The translations under genes and the position numbers were made by a program. From Acorus gramineus (Eukaryota > Streptophyta > Magnoliopsida > Acorales > Acoraceae): a DNA stretch of 64,000 nt. The notes beneath the pieces were generated by a model. That model was not told the origin of the DNA. It saw nothing but the letters and a program-made list of their open reading frames with translations, and searched no databases. Where the stretch lies: NCBI GenBank assembly GCA_030737835.1, contig CM060857.1, positions 10,633,397 through 10,697,396 of the forward strand, read 5' to 3'. Shown here in pieces: positions 1 to 11,772 of the stretch. Numbering within the stretch: the stretch's first letter is position 1; each line of letters begins with the position of its first letter.

Positions 1-813
1 AAATGTCATCCATTAAGTACTCCAATGGTAGTAAGGTTACTTGACCCAAAGAAGGACCCTTTTCGTCCAAAAGAAGATACTGAAAATCTTCTTGGTCCTG
101 AAGTACCATATCTTAGTGCAATTGGTGCCTTATTATATTTGGCTCAATGCACTAGACCTGACATTGCATTTTCAGTTAATTTATTGGCCAGATTTAGCTC
201 TGCACCAACTCGAAGGCATTGGAATGGTGTGAAGCACATTTTTCGTTATCTTCGTGGAACGTCAGACATGGGTCTATTCTATGCAAAGGATTCCAATAAT
301 GGTGCACAACTAAAGGGTTATGCAGATTCAGGATATCTTTCAGATCCTCACAAGGCTCGCTCACAAACAGGTTATGTATTCACTTGCGGTGGCACAGCAA
401 TCTCTTGGCGATCTACGAAACAGACTTTGGTCGCCACGTCTTCTAACCACTCTGAGATTCTTGCACTCCACGAAGCAAGCCGGGAATGCATGTGGATAAG
501 GTCTTTGGTTCATCATATTCGTACTGCATGCGGACTATCTCTCATTACAGATGTTCCAACAACTATATATGAAGACAATGCAGCATGCATTGCTCAAATC
601 AAAGGGGGATATATCAAGGGTGATAGAACAAAGCATATTTCTCTAAAATTCTTTTACACTCATGAGCTCCAGCAGAGACATGAAATTGATGTTCAACAAA
701 TTCAGTCAAAAGACAATCTTGCAGATTTGTTTACTAAAGCTTTGTCGACATCAACATTCAAGAAGCTGGTGTATGAAATCGGGATGCGACGAGTTTGCGA
801 CCAAAATTCTTGA
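1..813 (+). CDS. Ty1/copia Pol C-terminus (end of RT plus RNase H), partial
   Basis: This is the 3' part of a copia polyprotein; the frame is open from the first base, so the true start lies outside the window. It begins in the reverse-transcriptase tail (HPLSTPMVVR, then a Y-L-S-A-I-G-A-L-L-Y block followed by TRPDIAFSVN). It continues into RNase H, with YADSGYLSD, the SQTGYVF block, the ATSSNHSEILAL block in which H and I replace the usual T-E-A-E-Y residues, EDNAACIAQ and the terminal ADLFTKAL motif. In copia elements these domains copy the RNA template and remove it. No stop or frameshift is visible. It is followed by a 3' leader, a polypurine tract and an LTR at 1064-1393. Family assignment is firm; activity cannot be judged from a fragment. 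Confidence 0.93.
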   Translation, partial: KCHPLSTPMVVRLLDPKKDPFRPKEDTENLLGPEVPYLSAIGALLYLAQCTRPDIAFSVNLLARFSSAPTRRHWNGVKHIFRYLRGTSDMGLFYAKDSNNGAQLKGYADSGYLSDPHKARSQTGYVFTCGGTAISWRSTKQTLVATSSNHSEILALHEASRECMWIRSLVHHIRTACGLSLITDVPTTIYEDNAACIAQIKGGYIKGDRTKHISLKFFYTHELQQRHEIDVQQIQSKDNLADLFTKALSTSTFKKLVYEIGMRRVCDQNS

Positions 814-1063
814 AATCTTGTACTTATGAGGGGAGTAATTTTTGATGACATTTTGCGAACTGTACTCTTTTTCCTTCGCCTAGGTTTTGTCCCATTGGGT
901 TTTCCTGGCAAGGTTTTAATGAGGCAGTGTCAAACGCATACACTATTATACGATTAAGTTACATTGTACTCTTTTTCCTTCGCTTTGGTTTTTTCCCATT
1001 GGGTTTTCCAAGCAAGGTTTTAATGAGGCAATTTTCTTAGCGTGGTGGTCATCCAAGGGGGAG
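814..1063 (+). repeat. Copia 3' untranslated leader with duplicated block and polypurine tract
   Basis: This is non-coding internal sequence of the same copia element. A block of about 65 bp, with CTCTTTTTCCTTCGC and CCCATTGGGTTTTCC at its core and ending in TTTTAATGAGGCA, occurs at about 864-929 and again at about 967-1030, diverged by a few bases. The polypurine tract AAGGGGGAG (1055-1063) abuts the LTR and would prime plus-strand DNA synthesis. Confidence 0.8.
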
Positions 1064-1393
1064 TGTTGTGAATATGGTGGTGGATAACCACCACTTTTCT
1101 AACACATAACCTCCCCCACTCTTCAACTCCATAACCCCCTCATTCAACTCCATAACCTTCCCCACTCTTCTATTCCATAACACTCCCATTATTGCCCCAC
1201 TATCTCCCCCTCACCTCTATAGACTTGTAACTCTCCACCTTTGGGATTCCTCTATGCACCCTATAAATAGAGGGGTTCTCTCTTGTATTCAACCAACAAA
1301 TAGTGAATAAGAATCTCTCTCTACTTCTCTTCTATATGCTTGTGTGTTTTGTTTATATACTCTTATATATCATATTCTATTTAGTTTACAACA
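1064..1393 (+). mobile_element. 3' LTR of the left-edge copia element
   Basis: The LTR starts TGTTGTGAATATGG directly after the polypurine tract and ends TTTACAACA, giving TG...CA termini. It has CTATAAATAGAG (about 1261) as a TATA-like box. It is about 330 bp long. A second copy of the same LTR lies inverted at 25123-25413. The 5' LTR and any target duplication are outside the window. Confidence 0.88.
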
Positions 1394-2033
1394 GTATCAT
1401 CATTTTAACCCCCAACCCCCCCCCCCCCCCCCCCCCCCCCAACCAGAGTAGAGGGTAATGTAAAAAAAACGGTAAAAACAAGTATCATCATTTTTTAAGT
1501 TTATATTATTTAAGATATATATTTGTATAAACTATTTAAGATTAATTATTTGGACATACTTCTTCTAATATAAGAGTGTGTGCCTATCATTTATCAAAAA
1601 AAAAAAAAAAAAATCTAATGAATTATAAACATCCACTAAAAATAAAATGTGTGAATGATTACCTTCGAAGAATTCAATATATACTCAACTAACCTAATAC
1701 ATACTCTATTAGAGAGATTATTACTCGATCCAGACTGATTGATTGTATCAATTCGGACCCCACCAAAAGTTGGAAAGAAAAAATTGGGAAAAAAGAAGTC
1801 ATTCGACACATAATGAGGACATTAAAAGCTTCTTTCTGGTACTTCACCAGTAATAAAAACACATATAAAGCTGCCTGGATTAATAAAAGGACCGGAATTA
1901 AAGGTATATGAACCTTCTCTATACAGAGGTTGAGTACATTTACTGAAGCATATGAGAAATCTTTGTAAGTTCCATATATGACAAATAAAAAAAAAAGGAT
2001 AGAATCGCATGTGAAATCCACTACTTGCGACTC
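1394..2033. other. Intergenic, with C25 homopolymer
   Basis: No gene is seen. A run of 25 C (1416-1440) lies 22 bp beyond the LTR, and an A-run is near 1595. The stretch next to 2033 must include the 3' UTR of the minus-strand gene that stops at 2034. Confidence 0.6.
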
Positions 2034-5000
2034 TTAATCTCCAGCCACGTTACATTCTTCGAGTAGGTTTATGAGATTATGCTCTGGAGCACTGAAAGAT
2101 GGTACCATGGAACGATTCACACGGGAAGGCCTTGCCTTCTTTCCGCTGCTTTTAGACTGGACATGCGATTCCTCCTCCATGATCGGCAAATCAGCCCCTG
2201 GTCGTGCACTAACAGGTATGCGTTCCTTCCATATTTGTCCATCCTGATATCATATGATACAGATGGTGCGTCAAAAATGTAATAGAATTAGCAGCATTCC
2301 CAAATATGCTATTCAGCTATTGTAAAGATATCATTCAAGTGTTAACTCAAATTCTAGGTATGGTGTTGTACACCCGTAAAACATCAGTATGACCTGATAA
2401 AAGAGAGATGTCAGACAGATCAGAGATACACTTGTAATGCATTTCTAAAATTATCATTGGTTTTTTTCAAACCAACTAGATCGAGGTAGTTAAGTTGATC
2501 AGTATGATTTGTCTATGGATAGATGTCGTTTTCCTCACTCAAACACACTGCATATGGCGCTTTCAAGTGCTTGTTCGATGGTATAATCCCAGGCCATCTC
2601 TCCATTGCAATTGAGATTTGGGTAAGGCGAATCAATCTTCTAGGGACACACCAGAAAAGAATTAACATACAATGGACTAGGAATGGTAGCAAAAGTGAAT
2701 GGGGAAAGCTCTAGATTTGGCATAGGCACCCTAGCCAACCTACAAAAGCAGTGTACTTAATGCTCTTTCAGGGAGTGGATCACCTTATACAGTCATTCAT
2801 AGAGGTTCAATTAATTGGTAAGAAGTGAAATAAAACTCATCTATTTAGTCTCGGGCCTACACAATTTTAAAAAGATCTCTGGTAATAAATAGATTTCAAT
2901 CTTCTTGTGCTTGTTAAAATAAATTATGGGCCAGCCCAAAATGCATTTCAGAAGCATGGTTACCACACATGCATAATGAATTTAACATAGTGACAGTGCC
3001 TACTGATGTAGAGTCCTGTGGGAATTAAGATATGGGCAGTATTCATATCTCATGAACTATAATCGTTAAACATAAACCTTAGCTTTTCTTCGTTCAATAA
3101 ACAGGAAATTTTGTTAATGCATCCAAACTGGCACCATATGCATGATAAATGGTGCACTCACAATCCAAGCATGCACACACAGGCAAAAGAGGAAAGCAAT
3201 TTTAGAAACACACAACAAACCTTAGCTTTTCTTTGTTCAATAAATATAAACCTTTGCTTCTTAGCTAAGGTGTCCAAACACACGCACACATGCACACCCA
3301 CAAGATAGGGGATAAAAAAAAGGAAATCCTAATGGTGGGAGTGATTCAAGGTGCAAGAGGGAAAAAACAATCAAAGAAGAGAAAAAAATGGAGGATAGAA
3401 ACTACTTTGTACTGTGTACTGGTGATATATAATGACTGTTATCCATAGAATTTGTGCACATCAAGCGGTTATTATAAGCATTGCCAACAGTTGTTGAGTG
3501 AAATCATCGCTCTGTAATTGCCTTAATTATTCCCGAGCAACAAATAACAATTGTATGACCTCAACTTAGCTCATAAAGAGCTAAACTGGAGACAGTATGA
3601 TGTCCAAAATTGGTCGAAATAAAAGGGAAACAGAATCCCCATGCACAGTTGGCAAAGTTGAAATTGGGCCAAAAGACTGATGCAAAGAAAAAATTCAAAC
3701 GAGTAACTGTATTCTCATAAAAGGAATCTTTACAGTTAACTAAATTAGGTTAATTGACTTTTTTTTCTTTCATGTTTGCTGTGGAGTATGACGTCATTAA
3801 CAATGTTGAGACAACATTTGTCAGGAATTACCAATAGATAGCTCAAGACAATGATGGACGAGTGCCACCATTACTTAAAAGACAGGTTAACCTCCTAAAA
3901 AGGAATAAGGCAGAAGAACTGTAAAAATGTGTTATCTTCTATTTAAATCCAATTAGGCAAGTACAGTAATTGAAAACAACGCCACTAAACCCTCTTCCTC
4001 AACTATGCATGAACTAGGACAGTTCAACAAATGTGATTTACTCCTCCAGGTTATCTTATGCCACAAAAAAAAGAAGCAAGCACACCAACCCCCCAAAATT
4101 TCTAACTTGTTTTGCTGCCATTCATGGCACACTTCCCAGCACCCTATCACATGGCATAAGAAATCGCATGACAACCTTGGCCCAAAACCACAAGTCTCAT
4201 GAAAGTACTAGAATCATGAACAGGGCCCTAAAACTTACGGAATAATTGCAAATCAGTCAAAAAAAAAAAAAAAAAAAAGCACCGACTTCATTTCCCTGAG
4301 CTGAATATATAGAACAGAACTAGAGATCATACCAACATAGAGAATGCAAAAATGCATATTTAAAACTCAATGAACTTCCATAAATTAGTATTGCTAGGAT
4401 GCGAAACTGCTCAACTGCAAAGTCCACTCACTACGTGTAAACATTATGCATCTACTCACTATTTGAGTGGTATTCTAGTATAGATAGCTATCAGGGTAGT
4501 TTCAATTTACAATTTTTTTCTTCTTATTCCATTTACAATTTTTTTATGATTGTTTTCTGTAATTAATTGGGGTGTACAAGGCGTGAATAAGGTATTTCAA
4601 TGCCTATCCCTCTGGAATTGCCATCGAAGTTTATACAAGCTTGCTCAGGTATAATTATTAGGTTACATTCACGCGAGATAAAACAGGTTTTTTTTTCCCA
4701 TTCCACCTCTAGCTACGCTTATTCTCCCCCCATTTCATGCCCCCAGAAGAAACTAGAATGATATTGCTCATGCTTGTGAAAAGAATCATTAGATATGTCC
4801 ACAAAGAGTTAGTTACACTTAGATTGGTCCATTGAAACCAAGCAGTACAACAAGATCCCAAATAGACCATAAATTTCATCCGAACATTCGTCCAAAAACA
4901 AACACACATCAAATATGACTAACAACAAAAAAAAAACACCAACGATGAATTCAAAGTGTGAAAATGCAACGACACACTGCGATGAGAATCGCAATTCCAA

Positions 5001-5341
5001 ACCCTAACCATGACACTTACATTCAAAATCGAAGGCTCCGGCAATGGACACTTGACAGGCTCGTCGCAGTCGGGAGGCTCGATCGGGTGCTCCACGGGCT
5101 TGAACTCCGCCGCAACTTCGGTCCCGTGCGGCGGCGCATCCACCGCTTCGACAGGGGCGGCCGCAGCAGCCGAACCAATCGCATCCTGCGATAGTTGTTG
5201 CAAAAACCACAATTCACCACCAAATTTAATAAAAGGAAAGATCGGACGGTGAGAAGGGGCTGAAGAGCTCACGAGGGCGCTCTGAGACCGTCGATGGCCG
5301 GTGCGGCCGCTGGCGGAGAAGCGGGAGAAGAGGCCGACCAT
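2034..5341 (-). CDS. Conserved plant protein of unknown function, three exons
   Basis: The coding exons are 5273-5341, 5021-5185 and 2034-2243 on the minus strand (69+165+210 nt), giving 147 residues plus stop. Junctions are canonical: CTC|GTGAGC, CAG|GATGCG, AAT|GTAAGT and CAG|GATGGA, all in phase 0. The protein starts MVGLFSRFSASGRTGHRRSQ, has an Ala-rich linker, then EFKPVEHPIEPPD and VKCPLPEPSILN. After the 2.8-kb second intron come DGQIWKERIP, GADLPIMEE and a C-terminus FSAPEHNLINLLEECNV. I recall this arrangement from a small family conserved across land plants with no assigned function. No signal peptide or membrane segment is visible; basic N-terminal residues alternate with acidic Pro-rich segments. 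The start is the only ATG matching the conserved N-terminus. Confidence 0.85.
2244..5020 (-). other. Intron 2 of the 147-residue conserved gene
   Basis: This 2.8-kb AT-rich intron lies between the second and third coding exons. I see poly(A) runs (about 4260-4278), CA-rich patches near 3275-3300 and no coding segment with splice sites or recognisable protein. ORFs in it are short and without family resemblance. Confidence 0.7.
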
Positions 5342-5786
5342 CGAGAGCGAATGGGGTTCGCCGATTTTACGTTGGTTTCGGATTTAACCGCCTCAGGATG
5401 CTCTGCAGGGAGAGACCGATTCTCTGATTGGAAAGGGCGGTGAAGCGAATCGAACCCATTTGGCAGAAAATCGTTTTAAATGAGAGAGAGATCGGGAAAG
5501 AAAAAAAAAAAAAAAAAAAGAGTTCAATTATTTAAAAATAATGAATTCCACCGACTTCCAGTTTTTTTAATTTGTTTTTTAGTTTAAAAGTTGTATTACA
5601 TTGAGCGAATTATGAATTATTATTATAGGGAGATATTTGTGAGGAATATTCGCACGCGTGTTTACGTTGAATGTCTGGATGCGTGGAATGGAGGTATCCT
5701 TACATCACAATCATGCGAGTGGTGCTGTTGTAGGAATATTTTCACTGAAGTAAATATCAGTTACTGTTATTAATTTACATGCATTT
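5342..5786. promoter_or_regulatory. Upstream region of the conserved gene at 5341 (5' UTR and promoter)
   Basis: This is the sequence just upstream (minus sense) of the ATG at 5341. The first 120 bp are relatively GC-rich, consistent with a 5' UTR. An A-run follows at 5501-5519. No clear TATA box was identified. From about 5730 it enters sequence duplicated next to the inverted-repeat element. Confidence 0.4.
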
Positions 5787-6728
5787 AAACGAACATCGGA
5801 TTCAATCAGGAATGCTATTCAATTAGTGTCCAATGGACACATTTGACACGTGTCTTAATAAAAAATCTCAAAAAGATTTCACTGACCGCTAAAAAGTGGT
5901 CCCTTGCGAGGAAAATTTTCACTCAAGAAAATATCAGTTACTATTGTAAATACATACATTTAAACGAGGTCAGATCTAATGAGGAATGAGGAATGGATAC
6001 AGTCAATGTTCAATGGACACTTGACACGTGTCATGCAAAAACACCTCTCAACACCCTAATGTTCAATTGCCCTAAGATAACTCTTTTTTCTTTCCCTCTT
6101 TTTTTTTTTTTCAATCTCCTCCCTCTCTCATCTGTTTTCCACGGACCATGCCTGGTCCTTTTTTTCTTCTCTCCCCCCCCCCCCTCACTCTCTCTTTCTG
6201 TTTTTCTTTCCGTCCATCTCTTGTTATTAACCAATTCATCTTTCTCTCTCTATTTTCCCCTTTTTTCTTTCATTAGGAGAGAATGATTGTGTGTCTTTCC
6301 TTTTATTAAATTTGTTCACGATTGTGTCTTTCCTTTTATTAAATTTGTTAATGAATTTTATAATAAATATACAACAATCATTTTCTCCTGGTGGTGGAGA
6401 GAATGAAAGGAGAAAACAGAGAGAGAAAGATGGATGAGTTGATGGTATGAGATGGAGGGGAAGAAAAAGAGAGAGATGGGGAAAGAAAGGAAAAGGAAAG
6501 GAAAGAAAAGAAAGAGGGGAAGAAAAAAAGGATCAGCTGGGTTTGTGGAAAACAAAGGAGAGAGGGAGAGAAAGAAAAAGGGTTTTGTTGGAATTTATTT
6601 GACGTTAACGGCTGTTGACTTTACGGTGTTAAAGAGGGGTTTTGTGGGACTGTTTTTTTTGGACAGGTGTCAAGTGTCAATTGGACACTAACTAGATTGA
6701 TAGGATCCGATCTCATTTAAACACACGT
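5787..6728. mobile_element. Large inverted-repeat (fold-back/MITE-like) element
   Basis: The two ends are inverted copies. The left reads ATTTAAACGA..CGGATT, then AGTGTCCAATGGACAC and TTGACACGTGTC. The right, read in reverse complement, gives TTTAAATGAGATCGGATCC, then AGTGTCCAATTGACAC and TTGACACCTGTCC. The left end is itself duplicated about 165 bp further in (5950-6035). The left inner arm is CT-rich (6080-6265) and the right inner arm GA-rich (6380-6590), so they can pair over several hundred bases. No transposase is present. The exact ends and target duplication are unresolved. Confidence 0.6.
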
Positions 6729-8753
6729 GCATTTTTAATAGATGATCACATTTTAAACAGATACACATTTTTAACATTTAATTTTTCGAATCACCATTTT
6801 ACATTGTTTTATTATAATAAATAAAAGTTGAGTTTAAAACACAAGATTTTGATAATTTGAGTGTTTCAATCGCACATCTAAACATAGCTTAGGTACTAGC
6901 TATCGCTGTATGGTTAGGGGACTCTATCGCTGTCGGGTTTCAAGCATTGCTCACTACTAGGTTGAAAAAAAGTGTTATTAAAAGCCCTATTGTTGACCGG
7001 GTTATCGCGAGCTTTGAACCTCAAGGTCATTCTAGGCCCCATGGGCCCTGACTCTTTCACAAGTTTCAAAAGATTAGTAATGTGAGTTATCTTGTCCAGG
7101 CCTTTGTTAAAAAAAAACTCATGTATGCTAGAGTAAGGGATAAAAGATTTATCAAATAATCTCTTGTAGGTATAGATAGATTAATCAAACCACATAAATC
7201 TTTTGTTATATATTAGTATATGCACTTTTTTTTTTGACATGGGTAGTCACAAATAATCTTTTGTTTTATATTATTATATGAACTTTTTTTACTATTAATC
7301 TACGTGCATTTCTAATTAAATAACATGGTCTATATGAACTGAACTTTGGTAAGTTGGCTAGCATCTTTCCTCTCCAGGGGCACACCAATTTTCACAAAAA
7401 AAATGAAAAGTCTTGAATGTGTGCATTGTGTGGTATAGAATATTATGTTACGTTCAAACCTCTGATTAGATCAGAGGAACTCCTACATGATGGGATACAC
7501 AATTATATTTAATAACCCCCATGTACAATTTATAAGTATAAAAAATTGTACACATCATGTGGATGAACTCCGACTTGTTCCCATGTAGGCACACTCTTTG
7601 TAGAGATACATTTTGGATATGAATACAATGCCCTCTCTTTTGAGGGTCTTGAAGAAAATTATGTCATGCATTACTATTTGATGAAACATGCTCCAATAAG
7701 TCCATATAAGTTGAAACTTAGGTGGCAATGTGGCATTCATGTGGTGCCTCTAATGTTTATAGGTAATCAACCTAGTTAATCAGACTTCTCAATTTTTATG
7801 AGGAACACTTCTCTTCATAATTTTATAGTTGGTATTCATGACCATCTACACAGTATTGCATTGACCGTCTGTCACGGGCATGAACATTTTGCAAGGATTT
7901 GCAGGTTTTAGTTGGTAGTTGACCATTTGACTTTTAGTGTTTTTTTATTTTTTATTAAATATCTATTCCTTTTGTTGGAGCTGGTTGATTAATCCAAACT
8001 GCTGAAATATTGAATTAAATGTTGTTACGCTCAATCTCTTTTATAAGACCCAATTATAATTCTATATACCACACTAGTTATATATGGATTCATGTAATAA
8101 ACTATATACCTTCATAAAATTTTTATTACACATTACATAAATCAGTTCATTGGATTATATAATTTAATTTTTTCAAAAGTATATTTCTTGTTAAATGACG
8201 TGTATTACTTTAAAATTTCTTTTTTTTTTTAAAAAAAAAAAGGGATGAAATGCCTTTTGGGATTGGAAAGGGGGTTGTGTCAAACATTTTCCATTGAATT
8301 CTATCTTTAAGGATGCAGGTATTAGAGCCATGAAAATATATTGCACATCCAAATCGCTATAAAGAGAGCATCAACATGTCTCAACTACGAGTTGTCTGTA
8401 TATTACTCATGGATTAAAGCTTGAAAATGCTCAAGTTCAAATACCATTTATATTTGTGACACTGGCCTTGTTGAGGGGCTGCTGCGCTGGGATAGCTCAG
8501 AAAATAAAAAACTCATAAAAGAGATAATGGCAAGGTGAATTCCCATACTTGAATCTCAAATAAACTAATGATAATAGGTAGTCAACTGCTACCTAGATTT
8601 CATTCCAACCGAAGTTTTAAATATTCGAAAGAGATAGACAAGGAGGGGGGGTGTAGTTTTTATGATTCAAAGTTGAAGTCACGATGAAAATATATTTATA
8701 TATTGCAAAATATATTTAGAACATTTTAGAAATTATGAAATCTTTCTTTTAAG
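6729..8753. other. AT-rich intergenic DNA
   Basis: About 2 kb contains only short ORFs with stops in every frame. I see no gene, LTR or inverted repeat. The 8230 region has a T-run followed by an A-run. Confidence 0.5.
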
Positions 8754-8873
8754 ATTATTGAGATTGTTAAATCTGTTTATTTCTATACTTCTTTGTTTCC
8801 TTTTTAAGCTACTATTATTGAGATTGTTAAATCTGTTTATTTCTATACTTCTTTGTTTCCTTTTTAAGCTACT
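8754..8873. repeat. Exact 60-bp tandem duplication
   Basis: The block beginning ATTATTGAGATTGTTAAATC and ending TTTAAGCTACT at 8754-8813 is repeated without a mismatch at 8814-8873. Because 60 is a multiple of three, short ORFs on both strands carry a 20-residue repeat, but nothing else suggests that they are coding. Confidence 0.9.
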
Positions 8874-9657
8874 AGTTGAAACATATATGTGTTGCACATG
8901 TATTAATTTCATAAATGATATATTGATCAAAGAGCACATGAAATACACCCGAGATGATGCACAATATAATATAATATTATATTATGCATATTCATTATCC
9001 AAACATTTAGATATGCTGTACTCAAAATCAGAATAAAAAATTTTATGAATGATTACATGAAATGTAACATGATGACGTGCCACAAAACATGTCATCAATT
9101 TTCAATTATATTGAAATTTAAGAAATATTATCTATATGTAATAGTCCAAATCGCATGTGATATTCATATACCATAGTTACACTTCCAATTATCCCAACTA
9201 ATGCAAAGAGAGAGAGAGATAGAGAGAGATATGTTGATTTGATGATCGATTTATACGGGGGAGAAGGTTATGTAAATTTATGTAAAATTTAAAAATCATA
9301 CTTCTCAAAGAGCAAATTTATGTAAGAGAGTGAGAATCTGTTAGAGAGTGTTATTCGAAGATGCACATTAGATTATAACTTTCGATATCCGATTAACATG
9401 TCATTGAATAGACACTTTAAGCAGAAGTAGGTCTGTATGGGGAGAATTCGTCAAAGACAAAGGATTGAGGATGCTTTTACAATGTTGATGAGAATGAGCG
9501 TTTATGTAACACAATTATACTATCCGGTGGTTCCCTAAGTCTTAACAGAACTAAAAGAATGGTAAACCTGTTTTTAAGATCTAATGAGCATGTCTGTGAT
9601 CCCTTGATTGGCAACATAAAGGATTGTAGAATTTACACTTATTTTGTCTGTTCTGCA
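8874..9657. other. AT-rich intergenic DNA with GA microsatellite
   Basis: No gene is seen. A GA-rich microsatellite is at about 9207-9232 and a short AT palindrome near 8965-8985. Confidence 0.5.
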
Positions 9658-9769
9658 AAGGCCAAGGCAATAGCTCCAGCTGATGATCTTCCCATGGAAC
9701 CTTGGAATTTGAACAGTTTATCAAAACAACTTAATCTACACACAAAATCTGAATCGTCGAAGTCATGGA
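9658..9769 (+). other. Isolated exon-like segment, unrecognised
   Basis: A pyrimidine-rich acceptor (TTTTGTCTGTTCTGCAAAG) precedes an open stretch encoding AKAIAPADDLPMEPWNLNSL and continuing to SSKSW. It ends at a donor-like AG|GTGAGC. The composition looks coding compared with its surroundings, but I found no partner exon on either side. It could be one exon of a gene I cannot assemble, or a captured gene fragment. Confidence 0.3.
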
Positions 9770-9820
9770 GGTGAGCTCTTATGTTCATTTATAATTTATT
9801 TTCTTTTTAACATAAATATA

Positions 9821-10082
9821 AATCTCAATCAAACCCACGATTTATGTGGATACCATAACATAACATCATGAGTTCATGACTAACAATTGATGCATAATTA
9901 CAGTAACTCATGACGATTCAGCATACTTCTGACATAGTTCTAGAAAAACAAAGAAAAAAAAATAGACATGCAAAATCTCAATCGAATCCACGATTTCCTG
10001 TGGATGCCATAACACAACATCATGAGCTCAGGACTAACAATTGATGCATAATTACAGTTGCATAATTACAGTAACTTATGAA
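9821..10082. repeat. Two diverged direct repeats of about 95-110 bp
   Basis: Sequence starting AATCTCAATC at 9821-9913 recurs at 9973-10082 with scattered substitutions. Shared cores include CATCATGAG and GACTAACAATTGATGCATAA. The second copy has an internal TTGCATAATTACAG duplication. Confidence 0.75.
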
Positions 10083-11024
10083 TCTAGTAGTGGGTGTTAG
10101 TTGTTGAGAGGGAGAGGTGAGAAAAGGACTTTAGATTGTCGAGGATTACTTAATTTTACTTTTTGGTCTTAATAATTTGTTTCATGTTTAAAATATGTGT
10201 TACATGTTTAATATGCATTTAATTCGTTTATACAGCAATCAATGATTGAGGTGCATATTATTGATTTAGACACAATTTAAATGGGAATTAATTTTTCAAC
10301 AAAAAGAGTGCATTTTTCTTTTAGCAAATTAAACAATAATAATTTGAAGTGTTATGTGAGGTGGGTCAGAGGAGAGAGTTCATACACATGCAGTCAGACA
10401 ACATGTTCTCTAGTAGAATTGGTGACATGTTAAGCTCTTGATAATCTGATAAATTCAGGCTTACTTTGAGTTGGATCCTGAACTTCCTGGTCTGAGCATT
10501 CATACAGGACATGTTTGTGTTTGTGTACATGTATAGGTGAAAAGGCTCTAGAGTGTATCATATCGACCAACAAATTATTGACGGGACTATTTAAAAAAAA
10601 ATGCACAATGTTATGGAAATACAAATGGATGACATGAAGAGGCCATGAGTTATGGTAGACATTTACTTGAAACACATCTCAAAAAACAGATTTGAAATGT
10701 CCCTCATTAACAAAGTATTCTCTTGGAGCACAAACAAATACATATGATGCAAGCTTTCAAAATTTAAAATGTCCATTTCAGAATCTCATCTTCCAAATAA
10801 AATGAAGAAATGAAAGCACTCTGCAACTTACGCCACAGCAAAGATCATGGAACATTACATTTTAGTTGCACCTTTAAATTTACAATAATTGAGTTCACCC
10901 ATATATGTGAGGCAATTTGAACAAACAGATAGACTACTTAACAAATTTAAGATATGATATGCTTAAAAATATTGGAGACACCACTCATTCAATCAGGAAG
11001 ACTGCTTCCGAGGTTAATTGGAAA
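10083..11024. other. AT-rich intergenic DNA
   Basis: No supported gene. A minus-strand ORF ending near 10430 has a plausible-looking tail (about 10430-10550) but no splice context or family resemblance. Confidence 0.4.
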
Positions 11025-11772
11025 GTCAATCCACAAAATGACATGAGATCACTTGAAAACATTCATCTAATCAAAACAAAGAATACATACAAGCATAATT
11101 GAAAATATAATTTTGCATCGATAATTCGTAACAGAATTTTATCTTGCACATTTGTTATGGAAATGTAGGATGGTCTCTTATGCAATCTGCTGGATTTTTA
11201 TTAAAAAGATTGGGTAATGAACATAATCTCTCTATCCTGGTAATTTTTTCAAAAGACCTCCCACCATCAGGTTTTAAGTTAGTACCTAGTAGAAGAATTG
11301 TAGGTGTGTCAAAGGCTATGCAAATAGTATGTTTTGTCTGAACAATGTAATTGTAAGGCTTCATTGTGTCAAAGATGTAGACCATGGATATTTTGTAAAA
11401 AAAAATGTAGAACCTGTGCATACTGCAGAATTACTGGCTCAAACAATTGTTGATCTTTTATGGCTGTTATATGTAGACATAAAGAAAGCTCATTTGCGTT
11501 TTACTTAGGATATTTTAAATGCCACTTTGATATTTTTAATGTTAGAAGAGATAATAACAGTTACTGGTCTGGATTTCTATGAACCTGTAGTTATCAATCC
11601 ATGCTCCCCGTCGATTCTAAAATAAGCATATGTTATTTATATATTAATATATTTATAAGTCAATCCACAAAATGACACGTGATCACTTGGAAACATTCAT
11701 CTAGTCAAAACAAAGAATACATACAAGCATAATTGAAAGAATAATTTTTCATCGATAATTTGTAACAGAATT
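11025..11772. repeat. 114-bp direct repeats 634 bp apart
   Basis: Sequence beginning GTCAATCCACAAAATGACA at 11025-11138 recurs at 11659-11772, differing at about eight to ten positions. The copies do not have TG...CA ends, so they are not obvious LTRs. The intervening 520 bp has short open stretches without recognisable domains. Confidence 0.75.

Noticed and set aside
6031-6691. Lys/Arg-rich and Phe/Leu/Ser-rich ORFs
   Set aside because: Translations of the polypurine and polypyrimidine arms of the inverted-repeat element.
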